From contig NZ_JAFLQZ010000015.1 of the NCBI RefSeq assembly GCF_017313265.1, positions 62,001 to 126,000 of the forward strand: a stretch of 64,000 nt of DNA, read 5' to 3'. This DNA is from Hymenobacter telluris (GTDB lineage: Bacteria > Bacteroidota > Bacteroidia > Cytophagales > Hymenobacteraceae). Both the position numbers and the translations under genes were made by a program. The notes below the pieces were generated by a model. The model searched no databases. It had not been told where the DNA came from and worked only from the letters and a program-made list of their open reading frames with translations. This document shows, in pieces, positions 25,429 through 33,311 of this stretch (its first letter is position 1; the number at the start of each line of letters is the position of its first letter).

Positions 25429-26442
25429 TTAGATAGCCAACCCTACTTCTTGCGCTTCTTCCAGCAGCAGCAGCTTCTCGATTGGAACTACGCCTACCTG
25501 TTCACAAACCAGCCCGCCGCCGAGGTTGGCCAGCGCGGCCGTAACTGAGGCGGGCAAATCAAGCGCCACGCAAAGCGCCGCAATGCTAATCACCGTGTCA
25601 CCGGCGCCGGATACGTCGGAGATGGTACGCAGGTGAGCCGGCAGGTAGGTTTTTTCCTGCTGACGCTGCGCGAATACGCCGTGCTCGGAAAGAGTTACCA
25701 GCACGATTTCCGGCGTCAGCACTTCCCGCAGGCGAGCTACGGCAGCTTCAAATCCGGCGCGGTCGGTATCCGGCTCCCCGAACTCCAGCTTCAGACCTTC
25801 GCGCAACTCTTTCAGGTTGGGCTTGAACAGGGTACAGTGCTGATACGCCAGGAAGTTCTTTTTCTTGGGGTCGACAACGGTGGGAATACCCCGCTGCCGC
25901 GCCAGCGCAATGAAGTGCTGAATGCTGGCTTCAGTGAGCACACCTTTGTCGTAATCCTCGAAAATCACCACGTTGGCTTGCGCCAACAGGGTTTCGTAGC
26001 AGGCCGTGAGCTGCGCGTTTTCTTCGCCGTTGAGGTCGGTTTCCACCTCCGAATCAATACGCAGCAGCTGCTGTCCTTGGGCCAGAATCCGCTGTTTCAC
26101 GGTGGTTGGGCGGTACGCGCTGCGCACAATACCTTCGGCCGACAGACCGGTGGTGTGCAGCAAATCCAGCAGCTGGTTGCCGCCTTGGTCTTCGCCAATT
26201 ACAGCGCATAGCAATGGGGTGGCCCCCAGAGCCTGCACATTCAGCGCCACATTGGCCGCCCCACCGAGGCGGTTTTCCATACGGCTCACGTTCACCACCG
26301 GCACGGGGGCTTCCGGTGAAAGCCGGGTGGCTTTGCCCCACACGTAGGCATCCATCATCACGTCGCCCACAATGAGCACGCGCAACTGGTTGAAAGCGTT
26401 GAACAGCTCGGGCAAGGTGGTAGGGGCAGATGGGGCAGGCAT
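25429..26442 (-). CDS. PfkB-family sugar kinase, RfaE1/HldE kinase-domain type
   Basis: 337 residues. VLIVGDVMMDAYVWGKATRL, SPEAPVPVVNV and LGGAANVALNVQALGA match the kinase domain of D-glycero-beta-D-manno-heptose-7-phosphate kinase. FEDYDKGVLT follows mid-protein. SDVSGAGDTVI (about residue 278) is the PfkB catalytic motif with the base aspartate in GAGD. The C-terminal nucleotidyltransferase domain of bifunctional HldE is absent, so this is a stand-alone kinase. It probably phosphorylates a heptose or related sugar for LPS core or glycan. A -7 box TACCTTTG is at 26465-26472 on the minus strand. Confidence 0.85.
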   Translation of the reverse strand: MPAPSAPTTLPELFNAFNQLRVLIVGDVMMDAYVWGKATRLSPEAPVPVVNVSRMENRLGGAANVALNVQALGATPLLCAVIGEDQGGNQLLDLLHTTGLSAEGIVRSAYRPTTVKQRILAQGQQLLRIDSEVETDLNGEENAQLTACYETLLAQANVVIFEDYDKGVLTEASIQHFIALARQRGIPTVVDPKKKNFLAYQHCTLFKPNLKELREGLKLEFGEPDTDRAGFEAAVARLREVLTPEIVLVTLSEHGVFAQRQQEKTYLPAHLRTISDVSGAGDTVISIAALCVALDLPASVTAALANLGGGLVCEQVGVVPIEKLLLLEEAQEVGLAI

Positions 26443-26591
26443 TCTGGCAGGTTCGGTGAAACCGCAAAGGTAACTCTAACCCTGACTTTCACTTGTTGAA
26501 ATGAACAAAGCGAGTAGCTGGCCCTGTCCTGAACGGTACAGTGGCCGGCTACTCGCCTCGTGCGTGCTGTTAAGCCTAAGGCAGCGCTACT

Positions 26592-27821
26592 TTATACCAG
26601 CGTGGCCAGGCTCTTTTTGATGCGGGTGAAGGCGTCGCGCAGCTTTTCATCGGCGGCGGCGGTGCTGAACCGGATGCAGTTTGGGGCGCCAAAGGCCCGG
26701 CCATCTACGCAGGAAACGTGCGCATCGCGCAGAATGAACAGGGCGAGGTCGTAGGCGTTTTCAATCACCTGGCCGTCGGGGGCGGTTTTGCCGAAGAAGC
26801 TGCTCACGTCGGGAAAAACGTAGAACGCGCCGCTGGGCGTGGGCGTGCGCAGGCCGGGAATCTCCTTGGCCATTTCCAGCACCAGGTCGCGGCGGCGGTG
26901 GTAGGCTTCCACCATTTCGTCGGCCGAGGCCCGGCCGCCTTTCAAGGCCGCCAGGGCAGCACGCTGGGCAATGGAGCAGGTACCCGACGTAATCTGGCTC
27001 TGGATTTTTTCGCAGGCACTGGCAATGTCTTTGTGGGCCGCAATGTAGCCCACGCGCCAGCCGGTCATGGCGTAGCCTTTCGAGAAGCCATTCACGGTAA
27101 TCACCCGGTCCTTGATGTCAGAGAACTGCGCAATGCTGGCATGGTCGCCCACGAAGTTGATGTACTCGTAAATCTCATCGGCCAGCACGTGCACCTGCTC
27201 GTGGCGCGCCACCACGTCGGCAATGGCGGCCAGGTCGTCGCGGGAGAATACTGAGCCGGTGGGGTTGCAGGGCGACGAGTACATGATGAGCTTGGTGCGC
27301 GGCGTAATAGCGGCTTCCAGCTCGGCAGCCGTCACTTTGAAGTCATTTTCAATGGAGCCGACCAGCTCCACCACCACGCCTTCGGCCAGTTTCACTATTT
27401 CGGTGTAGCTCACCCAGTACGGCGCAAACACAATCACCTCGTCGCCGGGGTTCACTAGGCTCAGCACGGCATTCGCCAACGACTGCTTGGCCCCGGTGCT
27501 CACCACAATGTTCTCGTTTTTGTAGTCGAGGTTATTGTCGCGCTTTAGCTTGTCGCAGATGGCCTGGCGCAGCTCGGGGTAGCCAGGTACGGGCGTATAG
27601 AAGGTGTAGCCTTCGTCGAGGGCGGCTTTGGCGGCATCCTTGATGTACTGCGGGGTCTGAAAATCGGGCTCGCCGAAGCTGAGGTTGATAACATCCACGC
27701 CCTGGGCAGCCAGTTCACGGGATTTTTTAGCCATGGCTATCGTCTGGGATTCCTGCATGGTCAGGATCCGGTCGGACAGAACAGAGGTGGACACTGGGGC
27801 AAGCGTAACTTCTTGAGACAT
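26592..27821 (-). CDS. pyridoxal-phosphate aminotransferase, aspartate aminotransferase class I type
   Basis: 409 residues. VNGFSKGYAMTGWRVGY contains the PLP-binding lysine (about residue 247). INLSFGEPDFQTPQYI and YSSPCNPTGSVFS (Asn contacting PLP) are typical of Ib-type aspartate aminotransferases, which move the amino group between aspartate or prephenate and 2-oxoglutarate in the cytoplasm. RFSTAAADEKL near the end holds the substrate-carboxylate arginine. Exact specificity is not readable. It stands alone between the sugar kinase and a long intergenic region. Confidence 0.9.
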   Translation of the reverse strand: MSQEVTLAPVSTSVLSDRILTMQESQTIAMAKKSRELAAQGVDVINLSFGEPDFQTPQYIKDAAKAALDEGYTFYTPVPGYPELRQAICDKLKRDNNLDYKNENIVVSTGAKQSLANAVLSLVNPGDEVIVFAPYWVSYTEIVKLAEGVVVELVGSIENDFKVTAAELEAAITPRTKLIMYSSPCNPTGSVFSRDDLAAIADVVARHEQVHVLADEIYEYINFVGDHASIAQFSDIKDRVITVNGFSKGYAMTGWRVGYIAAHKDIASACEKIQSQITSGTCSIAQRAALAALKGGRASADEMVEAYHRRRDLVLEMAKEIPGLRTPTPSGAFYVFPDVSSFFGKTAPDGQVIENAYDLALFILRDAHVSCVDGRAFGAPNCIRFSTAAADEKLRDAFTRIKKSLATLV

Positions 27822-28315
27822 GGGGGCAAAGACGAATTAGTGAAGCGGGCGAATGTACTGAGGATAGAATAATTATTCAGCACCAGCTCGTTGATTATCT
27901 ACACAGGCCAACGCGCCATTCCGCCTGCTATTGCCCGCCAATTCAAGAACGTGATACACTACTGCCATTTCGCACCCGTCGGCGTTTTCTGTCCTGCGCT
28001 TCCTCCTGAATCCTGCTCTAGAACACCCATAATCACGCCGGATAGCGGCTTCTTGCTACTCTTCGGGGGTATATTGACATGCTCTGGCCTGCAAGCTCTA
28101 TAGTAGCAGTTGGTACCCCAAGGTGCCGCCGCTTAGCAGCACGAATCTATTATTTCTAACGCTTGAATAGCTCGTCCGTTAGTGTCTTGAAGCAGTTTCA
28201 GAAGTGTAGCGCGAAGTCTTTACTTGGCGTGTTGTTGCGGCCTAGCAAATTATCAGAACCGACAATATTCAATGGCGCGCCAAGCAAAGGCTTCGCGCTA
28301 CAGTCCGAGCGCGCC
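27822..28315. other. intergenic region of 494 bases
   Basis: The part from 27822 to about 28200 contains short open frames only, none with convincing start or composition. The part from 28205 to 28302 is a REPIN-like element. Both flanking genes are on the minus strand, so the aminotransferase promoter must be near 27830. Confidence 0.6.
28205..28302. repeat. REPIN-like element, GTAGCGCGAAG family
   Basis: The left arm TGTAGCGCGAAGTCTTTACT and the right arm ending CTTCGCGCTACA pair at about 24 of 27 positions. The core is the same family as the inner element at 16541-16640. Confidence 0.7.
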
Positions 28316-30376
28316 CTACTCCACTCCCAGCCACCGAAAGCGCCGTAGCATAATACTGAGGTCGGTGCCAGGCTCGTAGTCTTTGGCGTAAAGCAATTCC
28401 AGGCGGCGGCGGGTGGCCTCGGTGAGAGGCGTGGCTACCGGCGTGGCATCGGCGGGCGAGAGGATGGCGCGGGCCATGTGGGTGGGTGTGGCGGCATGGC
28501 GCAAGCCTACCCAGGTGCGCGAGCCACCCAGCACCCGCAAACAGTTGCGCACGAACCCGCCTTTGCGCTCCTGCAACCCCAGCACCAGCGGCGACGCCAA
28601 CAATAGCAACAAAGCCGTCAGCAAGTCGAGCACCCGCTTGTTGCGCACCTGCTGGGGCCGGAACAGATTGAGCGTAATATCGAGGGCGTAGTAGTCGCCG
28701 GGCGCGTCCTTCGACGAGCTACCAATGATGTACTGGCTATCCTGCGGCAGTATTTTGTAGGCCACGGCCGGGTGCTGCGGCAAACTCACCATCAACCCGA
28801 TAATCTGGCTGGCCGACAAATCTTTGCCGCAAAAAATCAGCTCATCCAGCGCATAGATTCGGATGATTTCCGCTAGCTGCCGCACTTCGCCCAGCTGGTC
28901 GTCGGCCGGTGCGGCTAAGGTGGTTTCTGCATCCAGCACTGCCTGTTGTGCTCCAGAAGCAGCCCAGGCAGGACCAGCCAACACCGGGGCGGGCGCCGCC
29001 GGGGTGGCTACGGCGGTAACCTCCGGCGTGATGTAGCCGATGATGCGGGCCTGTACTGCCGCATGCTCCAATAGCTGCCGCACCCGCAGGCTTTCCACCG
29101 CCGAGCCCACAATGGCCACGTTTTTCTGCCGCCGCTCACTCAGGCGTAAGTCGTGGTAGCGCAGAAAGTGCGTGGCCAGCCGCCGCCCGACCAAGGCCGC
29201 CACGGCCCACACGCCCCCCAGCACAATCAGCGCCTTCGAGAAGCGCCAGGCATCAAAGAAGTTGCTGATGGCCGAAATCAGCACGGTGCCCAGGAAGATA
29301 CCGCGCACGATGCGCGAGGTTTTGGTGGGCTCGTCGTAGGCGCCGCTGAAGTAGGCCGAGGTCAGCCACACCAGAATGTAGGCCGGCACCGCCACCAGCA
29401 TAAACTGCGGCGGATAGGCCGTGGGCACGTATTTGTGGTTCTGCTCCCAATAGTGTTTCAGAAAAAACATCCCCCCGTAAATCAGGCCGGCATCGAGCAG
29501 TACGGGCGCGGCGCGGGTCAGCAGGCGCTCGGCTACCGCCATGCCCGCCCGCAGCCAGATGGCCGCGTTTATCAGCACCGAAAACAGACCGGCCTGCCCC
29601 GGCATGAAGTGCTTGCGCGCAAAAATCACCATGGCCCGGTAGAACACGAACACATAGTTGACGCTGGTGCGCTTGGTGCTTTCGCCCTTATAGTGGATGA
29701 TGCGGGTGCCGGGGAAGTAGTAGTTTTTCCAGCCGCCCTGCGTGATACGGTACGAGAGGTCAATGTCCTCGCCGTACATGAAATAGTCCTCGTCGAGCAG
29801 GCCCACTTGCTGGAGCGTGGCCTGCCGCATCAGCATAAAAGCGCCACTCAGCACTTCCACCTCATGGGTCTGGTCTTTGTCGAGGAAGCCGAGGTGGTAG
29901 CGCCCAAACCGGCGCGACTTCGGAAACAGCTTGGCCAGCCCGAATATTTTGTAGAACGCCACCCACGGCGTGGGCAGCCCCCGCTTGCTTTCCGGCAGAA
30001 ACTTACCCTGTCCGTCGAGCATCTTCACGCCCAGGCCGCCGGCATTGGGGTGCTGGTCCATGAACGCGCAGCAGGCCCGGAAGGTGTCTTCCTCCACCAC
30101 CGTATCGGGGTTGAGCAGCAGTACGTACTCGCCGCGCGCTATCCGCAGAGCTTGGTTGTTGGCCTTCGAGAAGCCGGGGTTGTCGTGGTTTTCAATGAGA
30201 ATCACCTCCGGAAACCGGGTCCGCACCATGGCCACCGAGCCGTCCACAGAGTTGTTGTCCACTACAAACACTTCCACCGGCTGCCCCAGCTTTTCCACCG
30301 CCCGCCGAACCGACAAAAGCGCCTGCTCCAGAAAGTAGCAGACGTTGTAGTTGACGATGACAACGGAAAGTTTCAC
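28316..30376 (-). CDS. GT2 glycosyltransferase fused to a degenerate polyprenyl-phosphate sugar-transferase module
   Basis: About 686 residues from a GTG at 30376 (a TTG four codons earlier is the alternative). Residues 1-240 are a GT2 domain: LSVVIVNYN, VVDNNSVDGS, LLLNPDTV (DxD-like metal site) and FMYGEDIDLSYRI. Next come about four or five helices (roughly 260-410) and a Rossmann-like domain with VAIVGSAVES, as in WbaP/PglC-type initiating transferases. The C-terminus starts KRVLDLLTALLLLLASPLVL and ends with GSRTWVGLR and a family-like tail, but the catalytic core between them is missing. So the second half is probably a regulatory or scaffold remnant. Likely role in exopolysaccharide or cell-wall glycan assembly. 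Confidence 0.78.
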   Translation of the reverse strand: MKLSVVIVNYNVCYFLEQALLSVRRAVEKLGQPVEVFVVDNNSVDGSVAMVRTRFPEVILIENHDNPGFSKANNQALRIARGEYVLLLNPDTVVEEDTFRACCAFMDQHPNAGGLGVKMLDGQGKFLPESKRGLPTPWVAFYKIFGLAKLFPKSRRFGRYHLGFLDKDQTHEVEVLSGAFMLMRQATLQQVGLLDEDYFMYGEDIDLSYRITQGGWKNYYFPGTRIIHYKGESTKRTSVNYVFVFYRAMVIFARKHFMPGQAGLFSVLINAAIWLRAGMAVAERLLTRAAPVLLDAGLIYGGMFFLKHYWEQNHKYVPTAYPPQFMLVAVPAYILVWLTSAYFSGAYDEPTKTSRIVRGIFLGTVLISAISNFFDAWRFSKALIVLGGVWAVAALVGRRLATHFLRYHDLRLSERRQKNVAIVGSAVESLRVRQLLEHAAVQARIIGYITPEVTAVATPAAPAPVLAGPAWAASGAQQAVLDAETTLAAPADDQLGEVRQLAEIIRIYALDELIFCGKDLSASQIIGLMVSLPQHPAVAYKILPQDSQYIIGSSSKDAPGDYYALDITLNLFRPQQVRNKRVLDLLTALLLLLASPLVLGLQERKGGFVRNCLRVLGGSRTWVGLRHAATPTHMARAILSPADATPVATPLTEATRRRLELLYAKDYEPGTDLSIMLRRFRWLGVE

Positions 30377-30483
30377 GGATGGCAGCAAGCAAGAAGTAGC
30401 CTCGAAAGGTACGCAGAGTCAGGTCAGAATGTAACGCGGAAGCTCGTTCATCTCAAACCCTTTGGATGGTACGGAAAAGACCT

Positions 30484-30579
30484 GTCATGCTGAGCGCAGT
30501 CGAAGCATCTCGCGTGCTGACTTCTGGATTACCGTTGCAACGTTAGCACGCGAGATGCTTCGACTGCGCTCAGCATGAC
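30484..30579. repeat. intergenic inverted repeat, GTCATGCTGAGC class
   Basis: Two 38-base arms (30484-30521 and 30542-30579) pair with one mismatch around a 20-base spacer. The left arm begins GTCATGCTGAGCGCAGTCGA. It lies between two minus-strand genes and resembles the repeat at 1397 in its GTCAT...ATGAC ends. Confidence 0.85.
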
Positions 30580-30605
30580 GTTCTTTGAGTTGATGTTCAC
30601 ACACG

Positions 30606-31985
30606 CTAAAAAAACAAGGTTTTATTCAACGCAACCACGGCGGCCCGGAAATCCTTGCGGGCAACCAGGAATTGGATGTTCACTTTGCGCAGGGCGAAAC
30701 CGGCACTCATAATGTTGATGTCGGCGTCGGCCAGGGCGCCGGCGGCTTTGGCCAGCAGGCCCGGCTGGTCGATGTTGGAGCCAATCAGGCACACCATGGC
30801 CATCTTTTCCACGGTTACCTTTTCGTATTTCTCCTGCAGTTCCAGCACCAGCTTCTTGTTGAAATCCTTCTCCCAGATAACCACCGAAATACTGTTGGCG
30901 CTGGTGGCTTTGAAGCTGTAGCTGATGCCTAAGTCGTAGAATATCTGCATAATATGCAGGTCGTAGCCGGCCGCGCCCACCATCAGCGGGTCGTACACGT
31001 CAATCATCATCACCTTGTCGGTGCCGGTAATCACCTCCACCCGCTTCTGCGGCGACACGTAATCTTCGGTGATGAGCGTGCCGGGGTGCTCAGGCTCGAA
31101 GGTGTTCTTGATGCGCAGATTAATCTTGCTGATTTCCAGCGGCTTCGAGGCCTTGGGGTGGATGGCCTCCATGCCCACGTCGGCAAGCTGGTCGGCCACG
31201 TCGTAGTTGGTGAATCCAACGGGTTGGCAGTTGTCCACGCCTACCATCATGGGGTCGGCGGAGCAGAGGTGGTACTCCTTGTGAATAATAGCTTCCTGGG
31301 GCTTCACTGCTACGGCTATCTTGCTGAAGGTCACCTCGGAATAGCCCCTATCAAATTCCCGCATGATACCTTCCGTGCCCTTCACGTAGCCCGTCACGAT
31401 GCAGATGGTTTCGGCGAAGTTGATTTTCTTGAAGGCGTGCCGGATGCGCTGGTCGATGGTGTAGGATTTATGGTCGTGAAAACCGCTCAAATCCACCAGC
31501 GTAGCGTTGATGCCGCGGTTTTGCAGGATGTTCACCGAGTTGAACGCCGAGTGCGTTTCGCCAATGGAAGCCAGAATTTCGCGGGCCGCTTGCAGGATGT
31601 TGGCGCTGCTCACGTAGCCCGACGCCAGAATATTAACGAGGCTGTTGAGGTAGGTTTTGGCGTCCTGAATTCGCTGCTCGATGAAGGCATCGGCCACCGC
31701 CAAATCCAGCCCCAGCGGCTCGTATTGCCGGTTTAGGGCCTTGAGCTTGGCGGCTACTTCGGCCAGAGCCTGATGAAACTTCTTGTGCTCGGTAATGCGG
31801 TGGTACACGCCCGGCTCACCGGTTTTCTTGTTTTCCAGCAGCCAGTTCGTCACACCCGCGTAGGCCGACACCACAAAAATCCGGTTGTAGAGTTCGGCAC
31901 CCGTGCGGTTGTACAGTATAATGTTGCTGAGCACGTCGCCGAAGGCACTCATAGACGTACCGCCGATTTTTTCTACGGTGAGCAT
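30606..31985 (-). CDS. lysC: aspartate kinase
   Basis: 459 residues from the ATG at 31985, giving MLTVEKIGGTSMSAF, the family's KxGGTS nucleotide-binding N-terminus. A 36-codon upstream extension would run through an inverted repeat and is rejected. GFHDHKSYTIDQRI and VTGYVKGTEGIMREFDRGYS are kinase-domain motifs. Two ACT-like regulatory domains occupy about residues 300-459. It phosphorylates aspartate as the first step to lysine, methionine and threonine. No other pathway gene is adjacent. Feedback by an amino acid is likely from the ACT domains but not visible. Confidence 0.9.
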   Translation of the reverse strand: MLTVEKIGGTSMSAFGDVLSNIILYNRTGAELYNRIFVVSAYAGVTNWLLENKKTGEPGVYHRITEHKKFHQALAEVAAKLKALNRQYEPLGLDLAVADAFIEQRIQDAKTYLNSLVNILASGYVSSANILQAAREILASIGETHSAFNSVNILQNRGINATLVDLSGFHDHKSYTIDQRIRHAFKKINFAETICIVTGYVKGTEGIMREFDRGYSEVTFSKIAVAVKPQEAIIHKEYHLCSADPMMVGVDNCQPVGFTNYDVADQLADVGMEAIHPKASKPLEISKINLRIKNTFEPEHPGTLITEDYVSPQKRVEVITGTDKVMMIDVYDPLMVGAAGYDLHIMQIFYDLGISYSFKATSANSISVVIWEKDFNKKLVLELQEKYEKVTVEKMAMVCLIGSNIDQPGLLAKAAGALADADINIMSAGFALRKVNIQFLVARKDFRAAVVALNKTLFF

Positions 31986-32023
31986 GGAAGTAAAGCAGAC
32001 AAGTGAATCAGCAAACATAAGCG

Positions 32024-32122
32024 GTGAATTGGTGAGATAGTGAAATGGTGAGTTGCTATTCCATTTGCACCACTTGCGCGGCTGGAACAACAACTCACCA
32101 TTTCACTATCTCACCAATTCAC
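32024..32122. repeat. perfect AT-rich inverted repeat between recR and lysC
   Basis: Arms of 32 bases (32024-32055 and 32091-32122) are exact reverse complements; the left arm begins GTGAATTGGTGAGATAGTGA. The right arm touches the recR stop codon, so it may terminate recR transcription. Similar but weaker AT-rich pairs lie at about 32741-32818, 38805-38912 and 48506-48650. Confidence 0.85.
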
Positions 32123-32737
32123 TTACTTCGCTTGGCGCTGGCGTTCCACAATGCTGCGGCCCAGCGTAATTTCATCGGCGTACTCCAACTCTCCACCCAT
32201 CGGAATGCCGCGGGCAATGGAGCTGATGTGTACCTCGGCGAAGTCGCGCAGCTTGCGCGAAAGGTAGAAGGCCGTGGTGTCGCCTTCCATCGTGGGGCTG
32301 ATGGCCAGAATAACTTCTTTGATTTCCGAGTCAGGCGCGCTGATACGTTCCACCAACGAGTCGATCTGCAAGTCGCTGGGGCCTATGCCTTCAATGGGCG
32401 AAATCACGCCGCCCAGCACGTGGTAGCCGCCTTTGTACTGCCCGGTGTTTTCGATGGCAATAACGTCGCGGATGTCCGATACCACGCAGATGATGCTATG
32501 GTCGCGGAGCTTGTTGGCGCAGATGCTGCACTCGGCCGTGTCGGAAATGTTGTGGCAGGTGTCGCAATAGCGAATGTCGAAGCGCATTTTAGCTAGCGCC
32601 TCGGCCAGCGTAGCGGTGGTATCCGTTTCGGCTTTCAGCAGATGCAACGCCAGGCGCAACGCGGTTTTTTTGCCAATGCCGGGCAGTTTAGACAACTCCC
32701 CGACGGCGTTTTCTATCAGTTTGGAAGGAAAGTCCAT
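32123..32737 (-). CDS. recR: recombination mediator RecR
   Basis: 204 residues, standard length. The helix-hairpin-helix LSKLPGIGKKTALRLALHLL is at residues 14-33, a four-cysteine zinc motif spans CDTCHNISDTAECSIC (about 58-73), and a Toprim domain follows with ICVVSDIRDVIAIENTG and PTMEGDTTAFYL. It works with RecO (and RecF) to load RecA at gaps. It follows clpS on the same strand with an AT-rich gap of 94 bases. Confidence 0.96.
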   Translation of the reverse strand: MDFPSKLIENAVGELSKLPGIGKKTALRLALHLLKAETDTTATLAEALAKMRFDIRYCDTCHNISDTAECSICANKLRDHSIICVVSDIRDVIAIENTGQYKGGYHVLGGVISPIEGIGPSDLQIDSLVERISAPDSEIKEVILAISPTMEGDTTAFYLSRKLRDFAEVHISSIARGIPMGGELEYADEITLGRSIVERQRQAK

Positions 32738-32740
32738 TCA

Positions 32741-32818
32741 GTTGAATTGTTGAATAGCTGATTGTTAAATTGTTAACTGTTCAACGAGCCGCTGAAACGA
32801 CCAACAATTCAACAATCA
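32741..32818. repeat. imperfect AT-rich inverted repeat between clpS and recR
   Basis: GTTGAATTGTTGAATAGC on the left and CAACAATTCAACAATCAA on the right are partly complementary. It is of the same loose AT-rich class as the perfect repeat at 32024-32122. Confidence 0.45.
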
Positions 32819-32831
32819 ACCACCCAACTAT

Positions 32832-33113
32832 TTATAATACGTCGGCCGAGATGCCCCGGTCGTGGATGGCGGTGCACATGGCGGCCAGTTCATCGTACAC
32901 GCCGTGCTTCACCGTGCACTGGCCTTTATGATGAATTAACAAGGTGCACTGCTCGGCCTGTTCGGGCTCGTGGCCGCACACATCCATGAGCGTTTTGATG
33001 ACGTGGTCGAAGGTATTGATGTCGTCGTTATACACGATTAGGTCGCGAACATCCGTCGTTTCCTCCAGTAGCAGAACGTCCTCGTCGTAGTCGATTTGTG
33101 GGTTGGTGTTCAT
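32832..33113 (-). CDS. clpS: ATP-dependent Clp protease adaptor ClpS
   Basis: 93 residues. LIVYNDDINTFDHVIKTLM is the N-degron-binding pocket region, with the conserved NDDxNTF motif, and the rest fits the ClpS fold (QCTLLIHHKGQCTV, AMCTAIHDRGISADVL). It delivers N-end-rule substrates to ClpAP/ClpCP. A -7 box TACTTTTG on the minus strand (33125-33118) lies only four bases before the ATG, so a leaderless transcript is likely. Confidence 0.95.
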   Translation of the reverse strand: MNTNPQIDYDEDVLLLEETTDVRDLIVYNDDINTFDHVIKTLMDVCGHEPEQAEQCTLLIHHKGQCTVKHGVYDELAAMCTAIHDRGISADVL

Positions 33114-33117
33114 AACA

Positions 33118-33125
33118 CAAAAGTA
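33118..33125 (-). promoter_or_regulatory. -7 box TACTTTTG four bases before the clpS start
   Basis: Read on the minus strand, TACTTTTG is followed by TGTT and then the ATG at 33113. Confidence 0.5.
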
Positions 33126-33311
33126 CGGAAAAACGAGTGAAAAAACGGCGTTGATGGCTTCTATCGGCCTTGTATAACCCCTTGAAGAGCAGAATCGTTT
33201 CGCCGATTCCGAGAAAAGACAAGCCGGATGGCTGGCATTCTAAAATTACGGCAGGTTAGCGCCGGCCGCCGTAATTTCCGCCTTTCAATTCCTGGTACTT
33301 GCTTCAATTTT

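Noticed and set aside
27891..28103. 70-codon frame in the gap upstream of the aminotransferase
   Set aside because: No family, no promoter at a useful distance, and composition like intergenic DNA.
31986..32093. 36-codon N-terminal extension of aspartate kinase
   Set aside because: It would translate through a perfect inverted repeat, and the family start MLTVEKIGGTS is just downstream.
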